IMG/VR virus record: IMGVR_UViG_3300037054_000148
Coordinates: 124,001 to 188,000 of that record
Source of the DNA: a virus
Reading direction: 5' to 3' (one strand)
Length of the DNA stretch: 64,000 nt
The notes under the pieces were generated by a model that saw only the letters and a program-made list of their open reading frames with translations, did no database searches and was not told the DNA's origin. The translations under genes were made by a program, and so were the position numbers. Of the stretch, positions 47,968 through 57,490 are shown in pieces. The first letter of the stretch is position 1; each line of letters opens with the position of its first letter.

Positions 47968-49911
47968 GTGGACGAACAGTGCCCACTGGTTACACCATAT
48001 ACGGATAATGAAGGCATCCCAGTAAAGATGCTGGAGTTGCTGTATCGGATCCGAAAGCATGATCCGGAGGACGGGCCTATTCCGGTCCCAGTCCCCTCAT
48101 GCTTTCGAGAATTTTCCCTCACGGCGCATAAACCAGTAAAACTTAAAAACTTCCAGACCCAAATGACGGCCCATCTGATCAAGATGCATCGGTTTATCAA
48201 TGGGGAGGGGACGGGCCTGGGTAAGACCCTGGAGAGCATCGCTGCGGCTGCCTATCTGCATGAGAAGCACGGCTGCAAAATCTTGGTCTTGGGCACTAAA
48301 TCAACTACATATCAGTGGAAGACAGAGGGATTTGACGAGTTCACCACACTCAGGACTCATGTGGCCACCGACACTTACAAGGGGCTGAAGGGGTCGCAAG
48401 CCAGACTCGCTCAGATCACAGATTTTCTTAAAAATGATATGTGTGATGTGATGATATGCAAATATTCCTCTCTCATCGGCAGAACCAAATCTCTAGAAGG
48501 TGAATTTGACGAACAGGGCTACCCAATTGAAAAAGGTCAACGAGAAGAGTTAAGCCAGGAAGTGAAGGATCTGATTCAGATTGTCGAACCTTACGGGGAG
48601 AAACTGATTCTGATTTGCGATGAGGCTCAGAAATTTAAATCCACCACTACCCAGGTTCGCAAAATGATTTTGGAGTTGCAGAGCCGAGTGGGCCGAGTGT
48701 GGGCCATGACTGCTACGGTTATCCAGAATAGTTTGGAAGAATTCTATAGTATCGCTAGCGCGATTGGGATCCGCCCCTTTGGGGGGATGGCTAAGTTCAG
48801 AGATCGCTTCTGCAAGTATCAGATGTCATATATCGGCAACGGGAGGCAGAAGCCTTCGTTAGTGGGTTACCGGAATGTCAAAGAATTCAAGATTGGGATG
48901 CGCCCCTTTTACTTGGGTCGGTCCTGTGCTCAGGTAAAAGAGCCTCTACCTAAGCTCACCACTCTCTATCACCCGATTGATCTGGACGCCAAACAGGTCA
49001 AAATGTTGGAAGACATCCGAAGTAAAAAGCTGGTGCTCCCGCCCTCTATTCACAAAATAGCCGGGGAAATCGTAGAGAAAGAGCGGGATGCGGATAACCG
49101 GATGACTATGTTGTCGGTTATGCAGTTAATTTCAAATCATCCCTGCCTTATTGACCCCACTGACAAAAAAGCCTTCTTCTCTAAGTCCCTTAGCCCGAAG
49201 GAGGAGGCCCTGCTTGAGCTTCTAGACGGAGAGCTTGCGGGGGAGAAGGTCTTAGTCTTCACAAAATCCAGAAAGTGGATTGACCGATTTGAGCAGCTTT
49301 GTAAGGATGGCCATTTTACTAATCGTAAGTTCCTCCGGATCACTGGGGCTGAAGACGAAAAGCAACGGGACACCAACAAACGTCTGTTCCAAACTGACCC
49401 CGACTATAATCTGTTGTTCATCAACACTGCAATTATGGAGGGGGCAAACCTTCAACAATCTGCCCATATGATTCTCTTGGATGCTCCGTGGGGTTGGGGG
49501 GCACTGATTCAATTGGTGGGCCGGATGGTCCGGATGTCAAGTCCTCACTCGGTTTGTACCTTGCATGTGGTATGTGCTAAAGGCACGATTGATGAATATG
49601 TGATCGATACGCTGCGAGGCAAGAAAGGGGTGTTTGACATCATTCTTGGAGAGTCCCATGCGGCGGGACTGCTGGACACCGGGAATGACCTCGATCTTTC
49701 TAGCGGTATGGAAACCCTGAATGATGACAAGGAGTTTAGGGAACTTTTGACCGCTCATGTCAAAACTACAAAAATGGGCGACTATTTGAAAGGCAAAATC
49801 CTCGCAGAAGCAATAGGGGAGGGGGAAGATTATGTAATGAGCTTCGAGAAGGAGCCCAAAGAGAGTAATAAGAACAAGAAGAAATCATTCGAGTTTTCTG
49901 AGAAATGGTGA
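47968..49911 (+). CDS. SNF2-type superfamily 2 helicase/ATPase
   Basis: The GTG at 47968 follows AAGGTGAG with good spacing and is preferred over the GTG at 47956. The 647-residue protein has motif I GEGTGLGKTLES, motif II ICDEAQKFKS (DEAQ), motif III AMTATVIQN, and in the second RecA-like domain motif V/VI-like sequences with VLVFTKSRKW, MEGANLQQS and LIQLVGRMVRM. This is the SNF2/UvsW-like order. Such phage enzymes remodel DNA and replication forks, as T4 UvsW does. The C-terminal 100 residues are helical and acidic/basic. It lies before the recombination block, which fits this role. Confidence 0.85.
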   Translation: MDEQCPLVTPYTDNEGIPVKMLELLYRIRKHDPEDGPIPVPVPSCFREFSLTAHKPVKLKNFQTQMTAHLIKMHRFINGEGTGLGKTLESIAAAAYLHEKHGCKILVLGTKSTTYQWKTEGFDEFTTLRTHVATDTYKGLKGSQARLAQITDFLKNDMCDVMICKYSSLIGRTKSLEGEFDEQGYPIEKGQREELSQEVKDLIQIVEPYGEKLILICDEAQKFKSTTTQVRKMILELQSRVGRVWAMTATVIQNSLEEFYSIASAIGIRPFGGMAKFRDRFCKYQMSYIGNGRQKPSLVGYRNVKEFKIGMRPFYLGRSCAQVKEPLPKLTTLYHPIDLDAKQVKMLEDIRSKKLVLPPSIHKIAGEIVEKERDADNRMTMLSVMQLISNHPCLIDPTDKKAFFSKSLSPKEEALLELLDGELAGEKVLVFTKSRKWIDRFEQLCKDGHFTNRKFLRITGAEDEKQRDTNKRLFQTDPDYNLLFINTAIMEGANLQQSAHMILLDAPWGWGALIQLVGRMVRMSSPHSVCTLHVVCAKGTIDEYVIDTLRGKKGVFDIILGESHAAGLLDTGNDLDLSSGMETLNDDKEFRELLTAHVKTTKMGDYLKGKILAEAIGEGEDYVMSFEKEPKESNKNKKKSFEFSEKW

Positions 49912-49914
49912 TAA

Positions 49915-50715
49915 ATGGACCCAAATGAAGTTTCGGAATGCCCTCGTTGCAAAGGCTCCGGATTCATAAGACTTGCTAACGGGATGCTGGACTTCTGCAC
50001 TTGTTTTTTCACGAGGCAGCTAGCATTACAACTAGGCACTCTGACTACCTTCCCTGAGATCAATGTGCCATCCAAGCTCTCTCCGTTCCTGCTCAAACGA
50101 AGAGGGAACGGGCTTATAGAAGTAGACTCCTTGGATGGGAGCATGGAGGCACTCTCGGTCCATTTGCGAAAGGCTCTCACAGACGAATTTTATGACGCGA
50201 TCAATAAGGGTCGTAAGCCTATTACGTGGAGAGAGACTACAATGGTGGAGGTGACAGATATCAGATTTGGTAATATGCCGTACGCGGAGAAATTCGCCCT
50301 CTTGACTGCTCCTCAGCTTCTCATTATCAGAGCCGCCATGTGGCCCCCTTATGTTCAGCACTATGACAATGTTAGGATGTTGATCGGGGACCGAATGGGG
50401 AAGAAGAATCTAACATGGCTGGTCAACCCTAACTTTTCAAAAATGAAGGATGATAAGGCTATCCCCTTGTCATTTAAAGATTTTATTAAGGATATTATGG
50501 GGTTGAACAGGTTTGTTCATATAACCAGGGAAGAATCAAAAGGGGAGAGCGGAGCAAAAGTGAAAAAAACAACTGAAATGGGTATTCACCAGGGGATCGG
50601 GGTAGCGGGTATTAATCAAAAGATGCTGACCGATGCAAACGATCCGGTTCAGACCAGAATAGCCAAGATGGAGAAGACCGTTGACCAATATGACCGTAAC
50701 AGCAGTGATGGTTAG
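49915..50715 (+). CDS. Hypothetical protein with a CxxCxGxG zinc motif
   Basis: The 266-residue protein starts with ECPRCKGSGFIRL, the CxxCxGxG motif known from DnaJ-type zinc centres, and a second pair in FCTCFF about 20 residues on, so it may bind zinc. A helical middle follows (MEALSVHLRKALTDEFY) and a basic, lysine-rich end (KMKDDKAIPLSFKDFIKDIM). It is next to the helicase and may be a loading or partner protein. No match is recognised. Confidence 0.55.
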   Translation: MDPNEVSECPRCKGSGFIRLANGMLDFCTCFFTRQLALQLGTLTTFPEINVPSKLSPFLLKRRGNGLIEVDSLDGSMEALSVHLRKALTDEFYDAINKGRKPITWRETTMVEVTDIRFGNMPYAEKFALLTAPQLLIIRAAMWPPYVQHYDNVRMLIGDRMGKKNLTWLVNPNFSKMKDDKAIPLSFKDFIKDIMGLNRFVHITREESKGESGAKVKKTTEMGIHQGIGVAGINQKMLTDANDPVQTRIAKMEKTVDQYDRNSSDG

Positions 50716-51022
50716 CCTTAAAGTTGGGGATGTGGACTACGGACGAGGATCTGAACGATTCGTCTCGCTACGTGGGGAGATCCCTGAAGGCCAGGAAGGT
50801 ATCCCTATCAATGACTACGATGAGATCTTGAAAAGGGTTTTAGATCTTCAATTAGAGGCATGGGAAGCAGTGCAGGGCAGCCGGTATGTGGGAGGGGTCG
50901 TGAAGGCTCCGTTGTTCAAGGATTTGATCGCCATAGGCCGAAAGCGCACCGAACGAGTGAAACAATTTTTGACTGAAAGAGGCGAAGTAGATGTTACCGA
51001 TATTGAATCAACTGAAAGCTGA
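50690..51022 (+). CDS. Small hypothetical protein
   Basis: The ATG at 50690 is the first in-frame start; a later ATG (50708) is also possible. The 110-residue protein has an N-terminal beta region (SLKVGDVDYGRGSERFVSLRG) and a helical C terminus with basic residues (LFKDLIAIGRKRTERVKQFL). It overlaps both neighbours, a sign of coupling. No family is recognised. Confidence 0.5.
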   Translation: MTVTAVMVSLKVGDVDYGRGSERFVSLRGEIPEGQEGIPINDYDEILKRVLDLQLEAWEAVQGSRYVGGVVKAPLFKDLIAIGRKRTERVKQFLTERGEVDVTDIESTES

Positions 51023-52451
51023 GACAGTCCTGGAGGGAACGGGGCTACTTGAGAAGGTGGAAAAACTCCGCTCAACCTTCACTTATAAGTCGTCTGAAGA
51101 GGCTTACTCTTTTGATGACTATTACTTGAGGCTGCTGAAAGAGGCAGATGGGGTTGAACAGATCACCCTCCTGTCCTCCGTAGCTCCTGGCACGGCTCAG
51201 TCTTATTTGGTGCAGCTTACCCAATCTCTGCAATTGGTCACTGATAAAATTGAATCTATCCACAGTCGAGCTTTATTTTTCCTGGGGAAGGTCCGTGCGG
51301 CTATCCACAATAAGGATGGGCTGGAAGCTGCATTCACCGTATGGTACCAGATTGCCATCACCGATGTGCTAAAGGCACATGACCTCAAGTTCACAGCCTC
51401 TGTCTGTAAGGCTTTGGCCGAGTCTGAGTTCACTCGTCTGATTGGTGAAGAGGTGGTCCTGGAAGGCATGGAGGATGCGATCAGTATGCTGATCGAACAT
51501 CTGAAAAGTGCTAAGAAATTGGCCATGGAAAAGTATAAACTCGGCACCGAACAGGCCAATGCCTCTCTCCTACGTATGCCACCCAGTCAGGGCTTAACGG
51601 AGAATGAAGACCCATACCCTCTGCTAAAGCAACGATACGGCTCCCTCACAGAGGAGCCCCAGAAGCCTAAATACGATGATGACGATGAGTCCGAAAACGG
51701 ACTCCCTGCTGAAGAGGGTGACCCTAACTACGTGGAAAGACGCGAGTTTGCTGGACACCCTTTGAGTGACAAGGTAATCAAATTCATTCAGGGCACCGTC
51801 GAACAACCGGAAGTCGGTGTGGTGCTGGGCGGAGAACTTGAAGAAGTGGCGAAGAAGTGGCGTGAAGAGCAGTTGGACGCAGCCCAAGAAGCTGAGGACA
51901 AAGCACTCCTTCAGATGCTAGTTTCTAAGGAACTCACTCCCTTGGTGGAGATGCTGGCTCAGCTTCCAGATACCGGCTTCACTCATAGCGAAGATTCAAA
52001 TGCGGATGCAGAATATGTAGCTGCTCATCCAGAGACCCGGACACCATTGGTGGTGAAGCGGCGTGATTTTGATGAGGCTCTAGAAGTTCAAATAGAGCCC
52101 TCTCCAAACTTGGCCCCCGGCCCCGCCTTTGATGTTGATAAATTTGATGAGGTGCCCTCGGCTCTACCCGCAGATAAAATCATTCACGATCCCTTTGTTG
52201 GAGACGTAAAGGTGGTTCAGGGTGAGGATGGCCCCGCGCTCGTAAAAGAAAAGGGAGAGAAGGCTATTCAGCCCCAGCCTAAGCCAAAAACCAAGCCCAA
52301 ATACGATGATGAAGATGATGAAGATGGTATCTCTGTGCCCTCTTCTACCCCGGAGTCCCTAGCCCCGGAACTAGTAAGTCCAGTAGCACCAGCGGAAGTT
52401 CAACCGGTCAAAAAAGATCGAAGAAAGATCACTTTTGACGACTCATTCTGA
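50991..52451 (+). CDS. Large hypothetical protein, helical with acidic linkers
   Basis: The 486-residue protein has a helical N-terminal 200 residues (LLEKVEKLRSTFTYKSSEEA, FFLGKVRAAIHNKDG), then an acidic linker beginning KPKYDDDDESENG, a second helical domain (LEEVAKKWREEQLDAAQEAEDKALL), another similar linker (KPKYDDEDDEDG) and the end KKDRRKITFDDSF. The KPKYDD segment resembles the start of the next protein (NKPKFDEDEELD), a likely repeat of the same linear motif. Its place before the SSB-like gene hints at a replication-fork partner. No domain is recognised. Confidence 0.55.
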   Translation: MLPILNQLKAETVLEGTGLLEKVEKLRSTFTYKSSEEAYSFDDYYLRLLKEADGVEQITLLSSVAPGTAQSYLVQLTQSLQLVTDKIESIHSRALFFLGKVRAAIHNKDGLEAAFTVWYQIAITDVLKAHDLKFTASVCKALAESEFTRLIGEEVVLEGMEDAISMLIEHLKSAKKLAMEKYKLGTEQANASLLRMPPSQGLTENEDPYPLLKQRYGSLTEEPQKPKYDDDDESENGLPAEEGDPNYVERREFAGHPLSDKVIKFIQGTVEQPEVGVVLGGELEEVAKKWREEQLDAAQEAEDKALLQMLVSKELTPLVEMLAQLPDTGFTHSEDSNADAEYVAAHPETRTPLVVKRRDFDEALEVQIEPSPNLAPGPAFDVDKFDEVPSALPADKIIHDPFVGDVKVVQGEDGPALVKEKGEKAIQPQPKPKTKPKYDDEDDEDGISVPSSTPESLAPELVSPVAPAEVQPVKKDRRKITFDDSF

Positions 52452-52480
52452 GTATCAATTAGAGAGCAAGGAGCACACAT

Positions 52481-53281
52481 ATGGCGAACAAGCCAAAGTT
52501 TGACGAAGACGAAGAGCTAGACCTTAAGGCCGGATCGAAGGCCGGTGCGGGTCAAAAAGGAACCGCTGCTGCGGGAAAGAAGACCCTGGAGAATGAGGAA
52601 GAACTCGACTGCGACTGGGGTGACACCGAACTGATGAAGAAGAAGGATCCGATGCCACGGGTCAAGCCAGAGAAGGGCAAGGCCGTTCGCTTCGCCATTC
52701 TTCCCTTCATCAAGCCGAAGAAGGCGTTTAACCACTATATCGACAAGAAAGGCACTTTCCGTTGCCTCTCCACTGAAGAGAACGAGGGGGTCTGCTGCAC
52801 CTCTGGTCTGGCTGGCAATGCCAATCTGGCCATTGTTGCTCTGGTGGTCAAATACACCAACTGCGATCCCAAGACCGGCAAATACGGCCTGGATAAGGAC
52901 GGTCGAAAGATCGTGGAAACTGACTGGGAGGTGGGCCATGTCAATCTCAGCCGCACCAACTACACGGCCATCAACCGCATGATGGAGGATGAAGACGCCG
53001 CCAACGGGAATCCGGAGACCGTCTATGACTTCGATATCATCATGACTCACAATGAGACCACTGGTATCGGTTATACCCTCACCCGTGCATCTCGTACGCC
53101 ACGCTACCGCAAGGATCCAGAAATGGTCGCGGCCATCGAAGAAGCCGTTCAGCCTCTCATGGACGGCAAGCTCCTCACCGCAAGGCTGGGTCGCAAAATC
53201 AACGCCATCGAGTGGAAGGCCCTGCTCTCCGGCATCTCCGGAGCGAACGATGATGACGCTTCGGATAACGGCGATCTGTAA
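52481..53281 (+). CDS. Single-stranded DNA-binding-like protein
   Basis: The 266-residue protein has the layout of phage ssDNA-binding proteins: an acidic/basic N terminus, a core with strands RFAILPFIKPKKAFNHYI, a Cys-rich strip (FRCLSTEENEGVCCTSGLAG), VRLINNVALV-type strands (LAIVALVVKYTNCDPK), TDWEVGHVNLSRTNY, and a typical acidic tail (DDDASDNGDL). Acidic tails recruit partner proteins. It stands between the KPKYDD protein and a strong terminator, ahead of the RuvC-like gene, in the recombination block. No OB-fold signature could be fixed by eye, so identity is moderate. Expression should be high, as its ribosome site and terminator are strong. Confidence 0.65.
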   Translation: MANKPKFDEDEELDLKAGSKAGAGQKGTAAAGKKTLENEEELDCDWGDTELMKKKDPMPRVKPEKGKAVRFAILPFIKPKKAFNHYIDKKGTFRCLSTEENEGVCCTSGLAGNANLAIVALVVKYTNCDPKTGKYGLDKDGRKIVETDWEVGHVNLSRTNYTAINRMMEDEDAANGNPETVYDFDIIMTHNETTGIGYTLTRASRTPRYRKDPEMVAAIEEAVQPLMDGKLLTARLGRKINAIEWKALLSGISGANDDDASDNGDL

Positions 53282-53300
53282 GTAGCCCAAGAGTTTGACT

Positions 53301-53331
53301 CGGGGAGCCTCGGGGCTCCCCGTTTTATTTT
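53301..53331 (+). terminator. Rho-independent terminator after the SSB-like gene
   Basis: CGGGGAGCC and GGCTCCCCG pair over 9 bp with a short TCG loop, followed by a T-rich tail. It ends the SSB-like transcription unit and lies just before the GTG start of the next gene. Confidence 0.92.
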
Positions 53332-53340
53332 GGAGAAGCA

Positions 53341-54156
53341 GTGGCACCACGTAAACCGAAGAAAACGTTCGCTGAAAAGATTACTTTTCCAGCTACATCC
53401 ACTATCAAAAAATGGCTAGTCATCGGACTTGACCCTTCTCTGAGCCGCACCGGTTTTGCCTTTGCTAAGATGGTCAGCCTCTCCTCCCAATGGTTGAGTA
53501 TTGGCTCTCTTAAACCTGATGATACCTCTCTTCCCATATGGCTCAGATCTCAACAGATAGCCAGTGCGATTGGAGAGATGATGCTACACTGGCAAAATAC
53601 TGCTGTGACCGGTAGCCTGGAACCAACTGGTTTGATTGTCTGTATGGAAGTCCCAACCCCCAGAAACGACTATCTCAATATTCTTTCCAAGACTATTCAT
53701 GCCCACCTTCTCCCTCTCACGGGTAAACTGTTCTCTGAAGTGCATGTGCTTCAGGTAAACGCAGCTACGATGAGATCCAACATGGGTCTGACTGCTACGG
53801 GAGACAACAAATGGGAGAACGTGCGGAAAAGTCAGGAGTTCGCTGATCCGGCAACCTATCCAGGCATTGATTCAGACTCATGCGATGCAATTCTCTTTGC
53901 TGAATATGGTAAGATGGTGGCGGAATTGTTGACTCCCGAAACCAATTTGGTTGGTGAATCCCCAATACTGCTGAGCCTCTGTGACAACACTCCCGTAGTG
54001 AAAGGCAAGGGCAAGAGAGCAAAAATTGTGACCAAAGGTATCCTTCACAATCCGGCATATTGGTACACCTACACCCCCACCGAATACAGTATTAGCTTAA
54101 AAGACGCTACCGTCCCGCCCAAGAAGCGGTTGCAAAAAATTACCATAACCATCTAA
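53341..54156 (+). CDS. RuvC-like Holliday junction resolvase/nuclease
   Basis: The gene starts at GTG after GGAG. The 271-residue protein shows the RNase H-type catalytic order: first strand with aspartate VIGLDPSLSRTGFAFAK (about residues 27-43), a glutamate strand IVCMEVPTP, and the late acids DSDSCDAILFAEYG. RuvC is about 170 residues, so this one is longer by a C-terminal beta-rich end (PAYWYTYTPTEYSISL). It resolves recombination junctions before packaging in phages of this type. It precedes the RecA gene by 8 bp. Confidence 0.8.
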   Translation: MAPRKPKKTFAEKITFPATSTIKKWLVIGLDPSLSRTGFAFAKMVSLSSQWLSIGSLKPDDTSLPIWLRSQQIASAIGEMMLHWQNTAVTGSLEPTGLIVCMEVPTPRNDYLNILSKTIHAHLLPLTGKLFSEVHVLQVNAATMRSNMGLTATGDNKWENVRKSQEFADPATYPGIDSDSCDAILFAEYGKMVAELLTPETNLVGESPILLSLCDNTPVVKGKGKRAKIVTKGILHNPAYWYTYTPTEYSISLKDATVPPKKRLQKITITI

Positions 54157-54164
54157 GGAGAACC

Positions 54165-55409
54165 ATGGCTGTAAAGCGCGTTAAACACACTAAGGAAGCA
54201 GGAGAAGTTCCTGATTCCAAAGCAGCATTCCTGGAGGCCCTAGACGGCTTCGGGGAAGACCCCACAATTCAGAAGATGGAGGTCCAGGAGACGTTCGTTC
54301 CTATGGGGTCTATTATCCTTGACCACGTGCTGCAACTGAAGGGCATCCCCGGTGGGGGCCGAGTCATTCAGATTCACGGTAAGGAGCATGGGGGCAAGTC
54401 CACCCTCTGTTACAACATCGTCAAGTCTTATCAGCGGCTGACCGGCAAGGCTGCGGCCATCTTCGATTTTGAGGGCACCAGCACCCCCGAATACTTCAAA
54501 TCTAACGGGGTTAATACCGACCGTGATGCTCTAGTGGTATTCAAGAACAACTCCATTGAGGCCGCAATCCAGAAGTCCATCGTCCTGATGAAGGCCGGAG
54601 TGAAAGTGTTCATTTACGACTCTGTACCTCGTATGAAGTCCATGGTGGATGAGAAAGAAATCATGAATGGCAAGGCTTTCAAGAACACCGTTGGTGCTCA
54701 CGCCAAAACCATGAACATGTTCTTTGACATTCTCCTCCCCTACGCCCAGCACTATGACTGCGTTTTGATCATGGTCAATCAGATCAGAGCTAGGATTGAT
54801 GGATCACGCGAGGGCCAATCGGCTGCGAAATACAGCACCATCACCAATCTCAACTACGTCCTACCCGGAGGATTCGCCATGCGATTCATCCCCTCTCTGA
54901 CCATTGAAGTCAACGTGGCCAAGGCCCTTCGTGCGGGTGGTGGTGAGTCTGATTGGGACATCGAGCCAGGAGAGAACAAGGGGAACAACTATGTGGCGAC
55001 CCGCATCAACGTTCGTGTCTTGAAGAACAAGGTCACGATGGGTGGGTATCGGGCTGGGGTGCTCTACCTCCGTTCCGGCTTGGGGCTGGATGACAATATC
55101 AGCATCCGTGAATTGGCCCATCACTATAAGCTCATCTCCTATGTGGGGCGCAAGTATGTGATCGGATTAGAGTCTGACCCGATCATCATCTATGACTCTA
55201 AGGATGCGGCAATTCGAGATCTGGTGATTGAGCAGAACCCTATAGTTCTTAGTAAACTGCGCGAACTAGTGGTTGCGGCGGTTGAAAATGACCAACACGG
55301 GTTCTCCATCCAGCCCTCTGAGGAAGATTTGGCCTCCTCTGACGAGGACTTCTATCAGAAGATCTCTGCTAAGGTGGCATTTGATGATGAGGACCAGGAT
55401 CTATCATGA
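54165..55409 (+). CDS. recA: RecA-type recombinase (RecA/UvsX)
   Basis: The 414-residue recombinase has an N-terminal helix region, Walker A IHGKEHGGKSTL (about residues 69-80), the FDFEGTSTPEYF segment, Walker B-like VFIYDSVPRM, and the DNA-binding L1/L2 area around MVNQIRARIDGSREGQSA. Next come the strand GFAMRFIPSLTIEVNVA and the C-terminal domain with acidic tail (FDDEDQDLS). It makes filaments on single-stranded DNA and promotes strand exchange. Phage recombination-dependent replication uses it. It starts after AAGGAG. The next gene overlaps its stop by ATGA. Confidence 0.92.
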   Translation: MAVKRVKHTKEAGEVPDSKAAFLEALDGFGEDPTIQKMEVQETFVPMGSIILDHVLQLKGIPGGGRVIQIHGKEHGGKSTLCYNIVKSYQRLTGKAAAIFDFEGTSTPEYFKSNGVNTDRDALVVFKNNSIEAAIQKSIVLMKAGVKVFIYDSVPRMKSMVDEKEIMNGKAFKNTVGAHAKTMNMFFDILLPYAQHYDCVLIMVNQIRARIDGSREGQSAAKYSTITNLNYVLPGGFAMRFIPSLTIEVNVAKALRAGGGESDWDIEPGENKGNNYVATRINVRVLKNKVTMGGYRAGVLYLRSGLGLDDNISIRELAHHYKLISYVGRKYVIGLESDPIIIYDSKDAAIRDLVIEQNPIVLSKLRELVVAAVENDQHGFSIQPSEEDLASSDEDFYQKISAKVAFDDEDQDLS

Positions 55410-55969
55410 TTATCGACTCCAACAACCTCCTCCTCAAGACCTTTTGGTTCCTGGCTCTTTTGGGTTCCACCCTCTTCATGGCTTCAAATCTCGCTTACAG
55501 CCCTGCCGCCTCTCAGTACTGGATGTGGGCCGGAGGGGTTATCCTGGGGGCCTATTTGACTGGGTTCCTCGGTGTGCTAACCTATACTGTGGCCCATTCC
55601 GGAGGGGTCGATCAAGCTCTTCGAAAGATGGGCACACTGGAGAAGTTCGTAGACGCTCTAGCTGAGCCATTCCCATGGGCCAATAAGGCGTTCTGGTTCA
55701 CCATTTTCTACTACGCCTCCCTCCTTATTGGCTGGCCCTTATTGCACGGAGCCTTGCTTTGCATCTCAGTCTCTCTCCTTGCTACCACCGTCCTATGCGT
55801 CCTTCGCAATCTTCACCTCATCAGAGCCTTCCTTCGTCTCTCGATCAAGGGGGTAATGATTGAGAGTGCGGTCAAGGATTTAATCTCTCACATTATGGCC
55901 TCTGAAGCAGAGAAAGAATGTGATAAAGAAGGCTGCTCCTGCAAGACCCCACCTGAAGAGGAATCATGA
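55406..55969 (+). CDS. Polytopic membrane protein
   Basis: The 187-residue protein has about four hydrophobic segments: FWFLALLGSTLFMASNLAY, WMWAGGVILGAYLTGFLGV, FWFTIFYYASLLIGWPLLH and CISVSLLATTVLCVL. The C-terminal tail is acidic and contains a few Cys (CDKEGCSCKT). It overlaps both RecA and the SbcC-like gene by ATGA. A membrane protein inside a recombination cluster is unusual. It might anchor recombination structures or be unrelated. No family is recognised. Confidence 0.65.
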   Translation: MIIDSNNLLLKTFWFLALLGSTLFMASNLAYSPAASQYWMWAGGVILGAYLTGFLGVLTYTVAHSGGVDQALRKMGTLEKFVDALAEPFPWANKAFWFTIFYYASLLIGWPLLHGALLCISVSLLATTVLCVLRNLHLIRAFLRLSIKGVMIESAVKDLISHIMASEAEKECDKEGCSCKTPPEEES

Positions 55970-57198
55970 AATTTCGGCTTGTAGGCAGGGATTTCCAGTC
56001 TTGGAAACACTTCGATTTGAATGTCAACGGATTCACCATCATCGTTGGCAGTTCAAATCGAGGGAAGTCCGCGATTGTCAGATCCCTGCGTGGTATTCTG
56101 AGGAACCAAGTACAAGATGCTTTCATCCGACATGGCCAGAAAGCTGTTGAGCTTAAGCTCGAAGTAGAAAATGGCCCCACGGCTGTCCTGACCAGAGGGA
56201 AGACTACCACCTACAAAGTCAATGGGGAGGACTTCGCTAAGCTGAATGGAGATGTGCCCCAACTGATCAAAGAACTAAAGCTGGGCGAAATCACCATTGG
56301 TTCTGCTAAGTTGGACCCCACATTCGCAGGGCAGTTTGACAGCCAGTTCATGATGAACCTCTCCCCCAGTGAGTTAAACTCTGTGTTCGGTCTGTTCAGC
56401 AATACGGAGCAATTGAACCAAGGTAAAAAGGCCATCAATCTAAATAACGCAGAGATCAACTCTCAGGCTAAGATGCTGGCTCTGGAGGTTCAAGCCGGTC
56501 ATACGAAAATTGCTGAGATTAGCTCCGTGCTAGGGGCATTTGAATCCCTAAAGCCCAGGCACGATGACACGCGACAGAAAATTACCACGGCTCAAACCGT
56601 ACAAACTTTGTTGAATCAAAGAATTGTGCAATGGAGCCGGGTTGTAACTCTGGAAAGCATAAATCGTATCTCTCCCCCGTCTACCCAAAAAGTGACGAAG
56701 GCCCACAAAGTCCACACGCTCCTATCTCACAAGATGCAGACTTCAAGTCGTGTCAGAGTCCTTCGCCAATCCTCCCAGGTAGCCCCACCTTCAACCGAAC
56801 TGGTTTCCCGCTACCTCCGCCTAGGGAAAAGCCTCAGACATGTCCAGAGGCTCCAGGAGCATGTTGCAATCGGCTCTGAGGTGATGGTTGCGGCCAGACC
56901 GATCAAATGGGGGCTGCTGGTTCGACAATGGAGTCTGTGGAAGGAATATTTTCCTCTTCGAAAGCGGCTCGAAGCAGCCCCATCCGTAGAGCGGATGGAT
57001 GTTAGTAAACCGGAGCATGATCTTATGGTTCTCAGGCTTCTAGCTGCATGGCCTAAGATGCGCACTCTCTTGGCTTCGCGCAAGGAGGACGTATCCGTAG
57101 TTAATCGTCAACTAGCCGACCTCCACAATCAGCTTCATGAACTTACCAAAGACACCATCTCGTGCCCGAAATGCGGGTATCAATTCATCAAGGAGTAA
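55966..57198 (+). CDS. N-terminal half of an SbcC/Rad50-type ATPase with CxxC hook
   Basis: The 410-residue protein opens with the ATPase head (KFRLVGRDFQSWKHFDLNV) and Walker A IVGSSNRGKSAIVRSL (about residues 26-41). A Q-loop-like region with FAGQFDSQFMM follows, then a long coiled coil (about 150-390). It ends with a zinc-hook pair SCPKCGYQFIKE. The second head half (signature, Walker B) is missing. It is encoded at 35891. Splitting at the hook gives two chains that must join. Overlap with the previous gene by ATGA and a following coiled-coil gene support one module with the SbcD-like nuclease at 58928. Confidence 0.85.
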   Translation: MKFRLVGRDFQSWKHFDLNVNGFTIIVGSSNRGKSAIVRSLRGILRNQVQDAFIRHGQKAVELKLEVENGPTAVLTRGKTTTYKVNGEDFAKLNGDVPQLIKELKLGEITIGSAKLDPTFAGQFDSQFMMNLSPSELNSVFGLFSNTEQLNQGKKAINLNNAEINSQAKMLALEVQAGHTKIAEISSVLGAFESLKPRHDDTRQKITTAQTVQTLLNQRIVQWSRVVTLESINRISPPSTQKVTKAHKVHTLLSHKMQTSSRVRVLRQSSQVAPPSTELVSRYLRLGKSLRHVQRLQEHVAIGSEVMVAARPIKWGLLVRQWSLWKEYFPLRKRLEAAPSVERMDVSKPEHDLMVLRLLAAWPKMRTLLASRKEDVSVVNRQLADLHNQLHELTKDTISCPKCGYQFIKE

Positions 57199-57200
57199 TC

Positions 57201-57482
57201 GTGGCCATAGCCGAAGAAATCCAGGATCTGAACAAACGTATCTCTGGTTTGGAGAAGAAGCAGGAAGAGGTCAAGCGGACCCTAGCCGTTGAAGAGCACA
57301 AACTATCAGAACTCCAGGCACAACTCAAGGACGAGGGGTATGACGTTTCCAAAATGTCTGATGCAGAGATTGAAGCTCTGATGGATAAACTAGCAGAGAG
57401 CATCGAAACTGAGATGGAAAGACTCAAGGGAATCATCGAAGAGGCCGAAAAGCAATATGAGAAGTTCCAAGAGCTTCGATAA
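57201..57482 (+). CDS. Small coiled-coil protein
   Basis: The GTG at 57201 follows AAGGAG directly after the previous stop, so the earlier in-frame GTG at 57162 is unlikely. The 93-residue protein is almost entirely coiled coil (IQDLNKRISGLEKKQEEVKR, LAESIETEMERLKGIIEEAE) with no cysteine. It may complete or support the split SbcC coil, or be an unrelated helper. Position after the hook-bearing half favours the first. Confidence 0.6.
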   Translation: MAIAEEIQDLNKRISGLEKKQEEVKRTLAVEEHKLSELQAQLKDEGYDVSKMSDAEIEALMDKLAESIETEMERLKGIIEEAEKQYEKFQELR

Positions 57483-57490
57483 GGTAGTCT

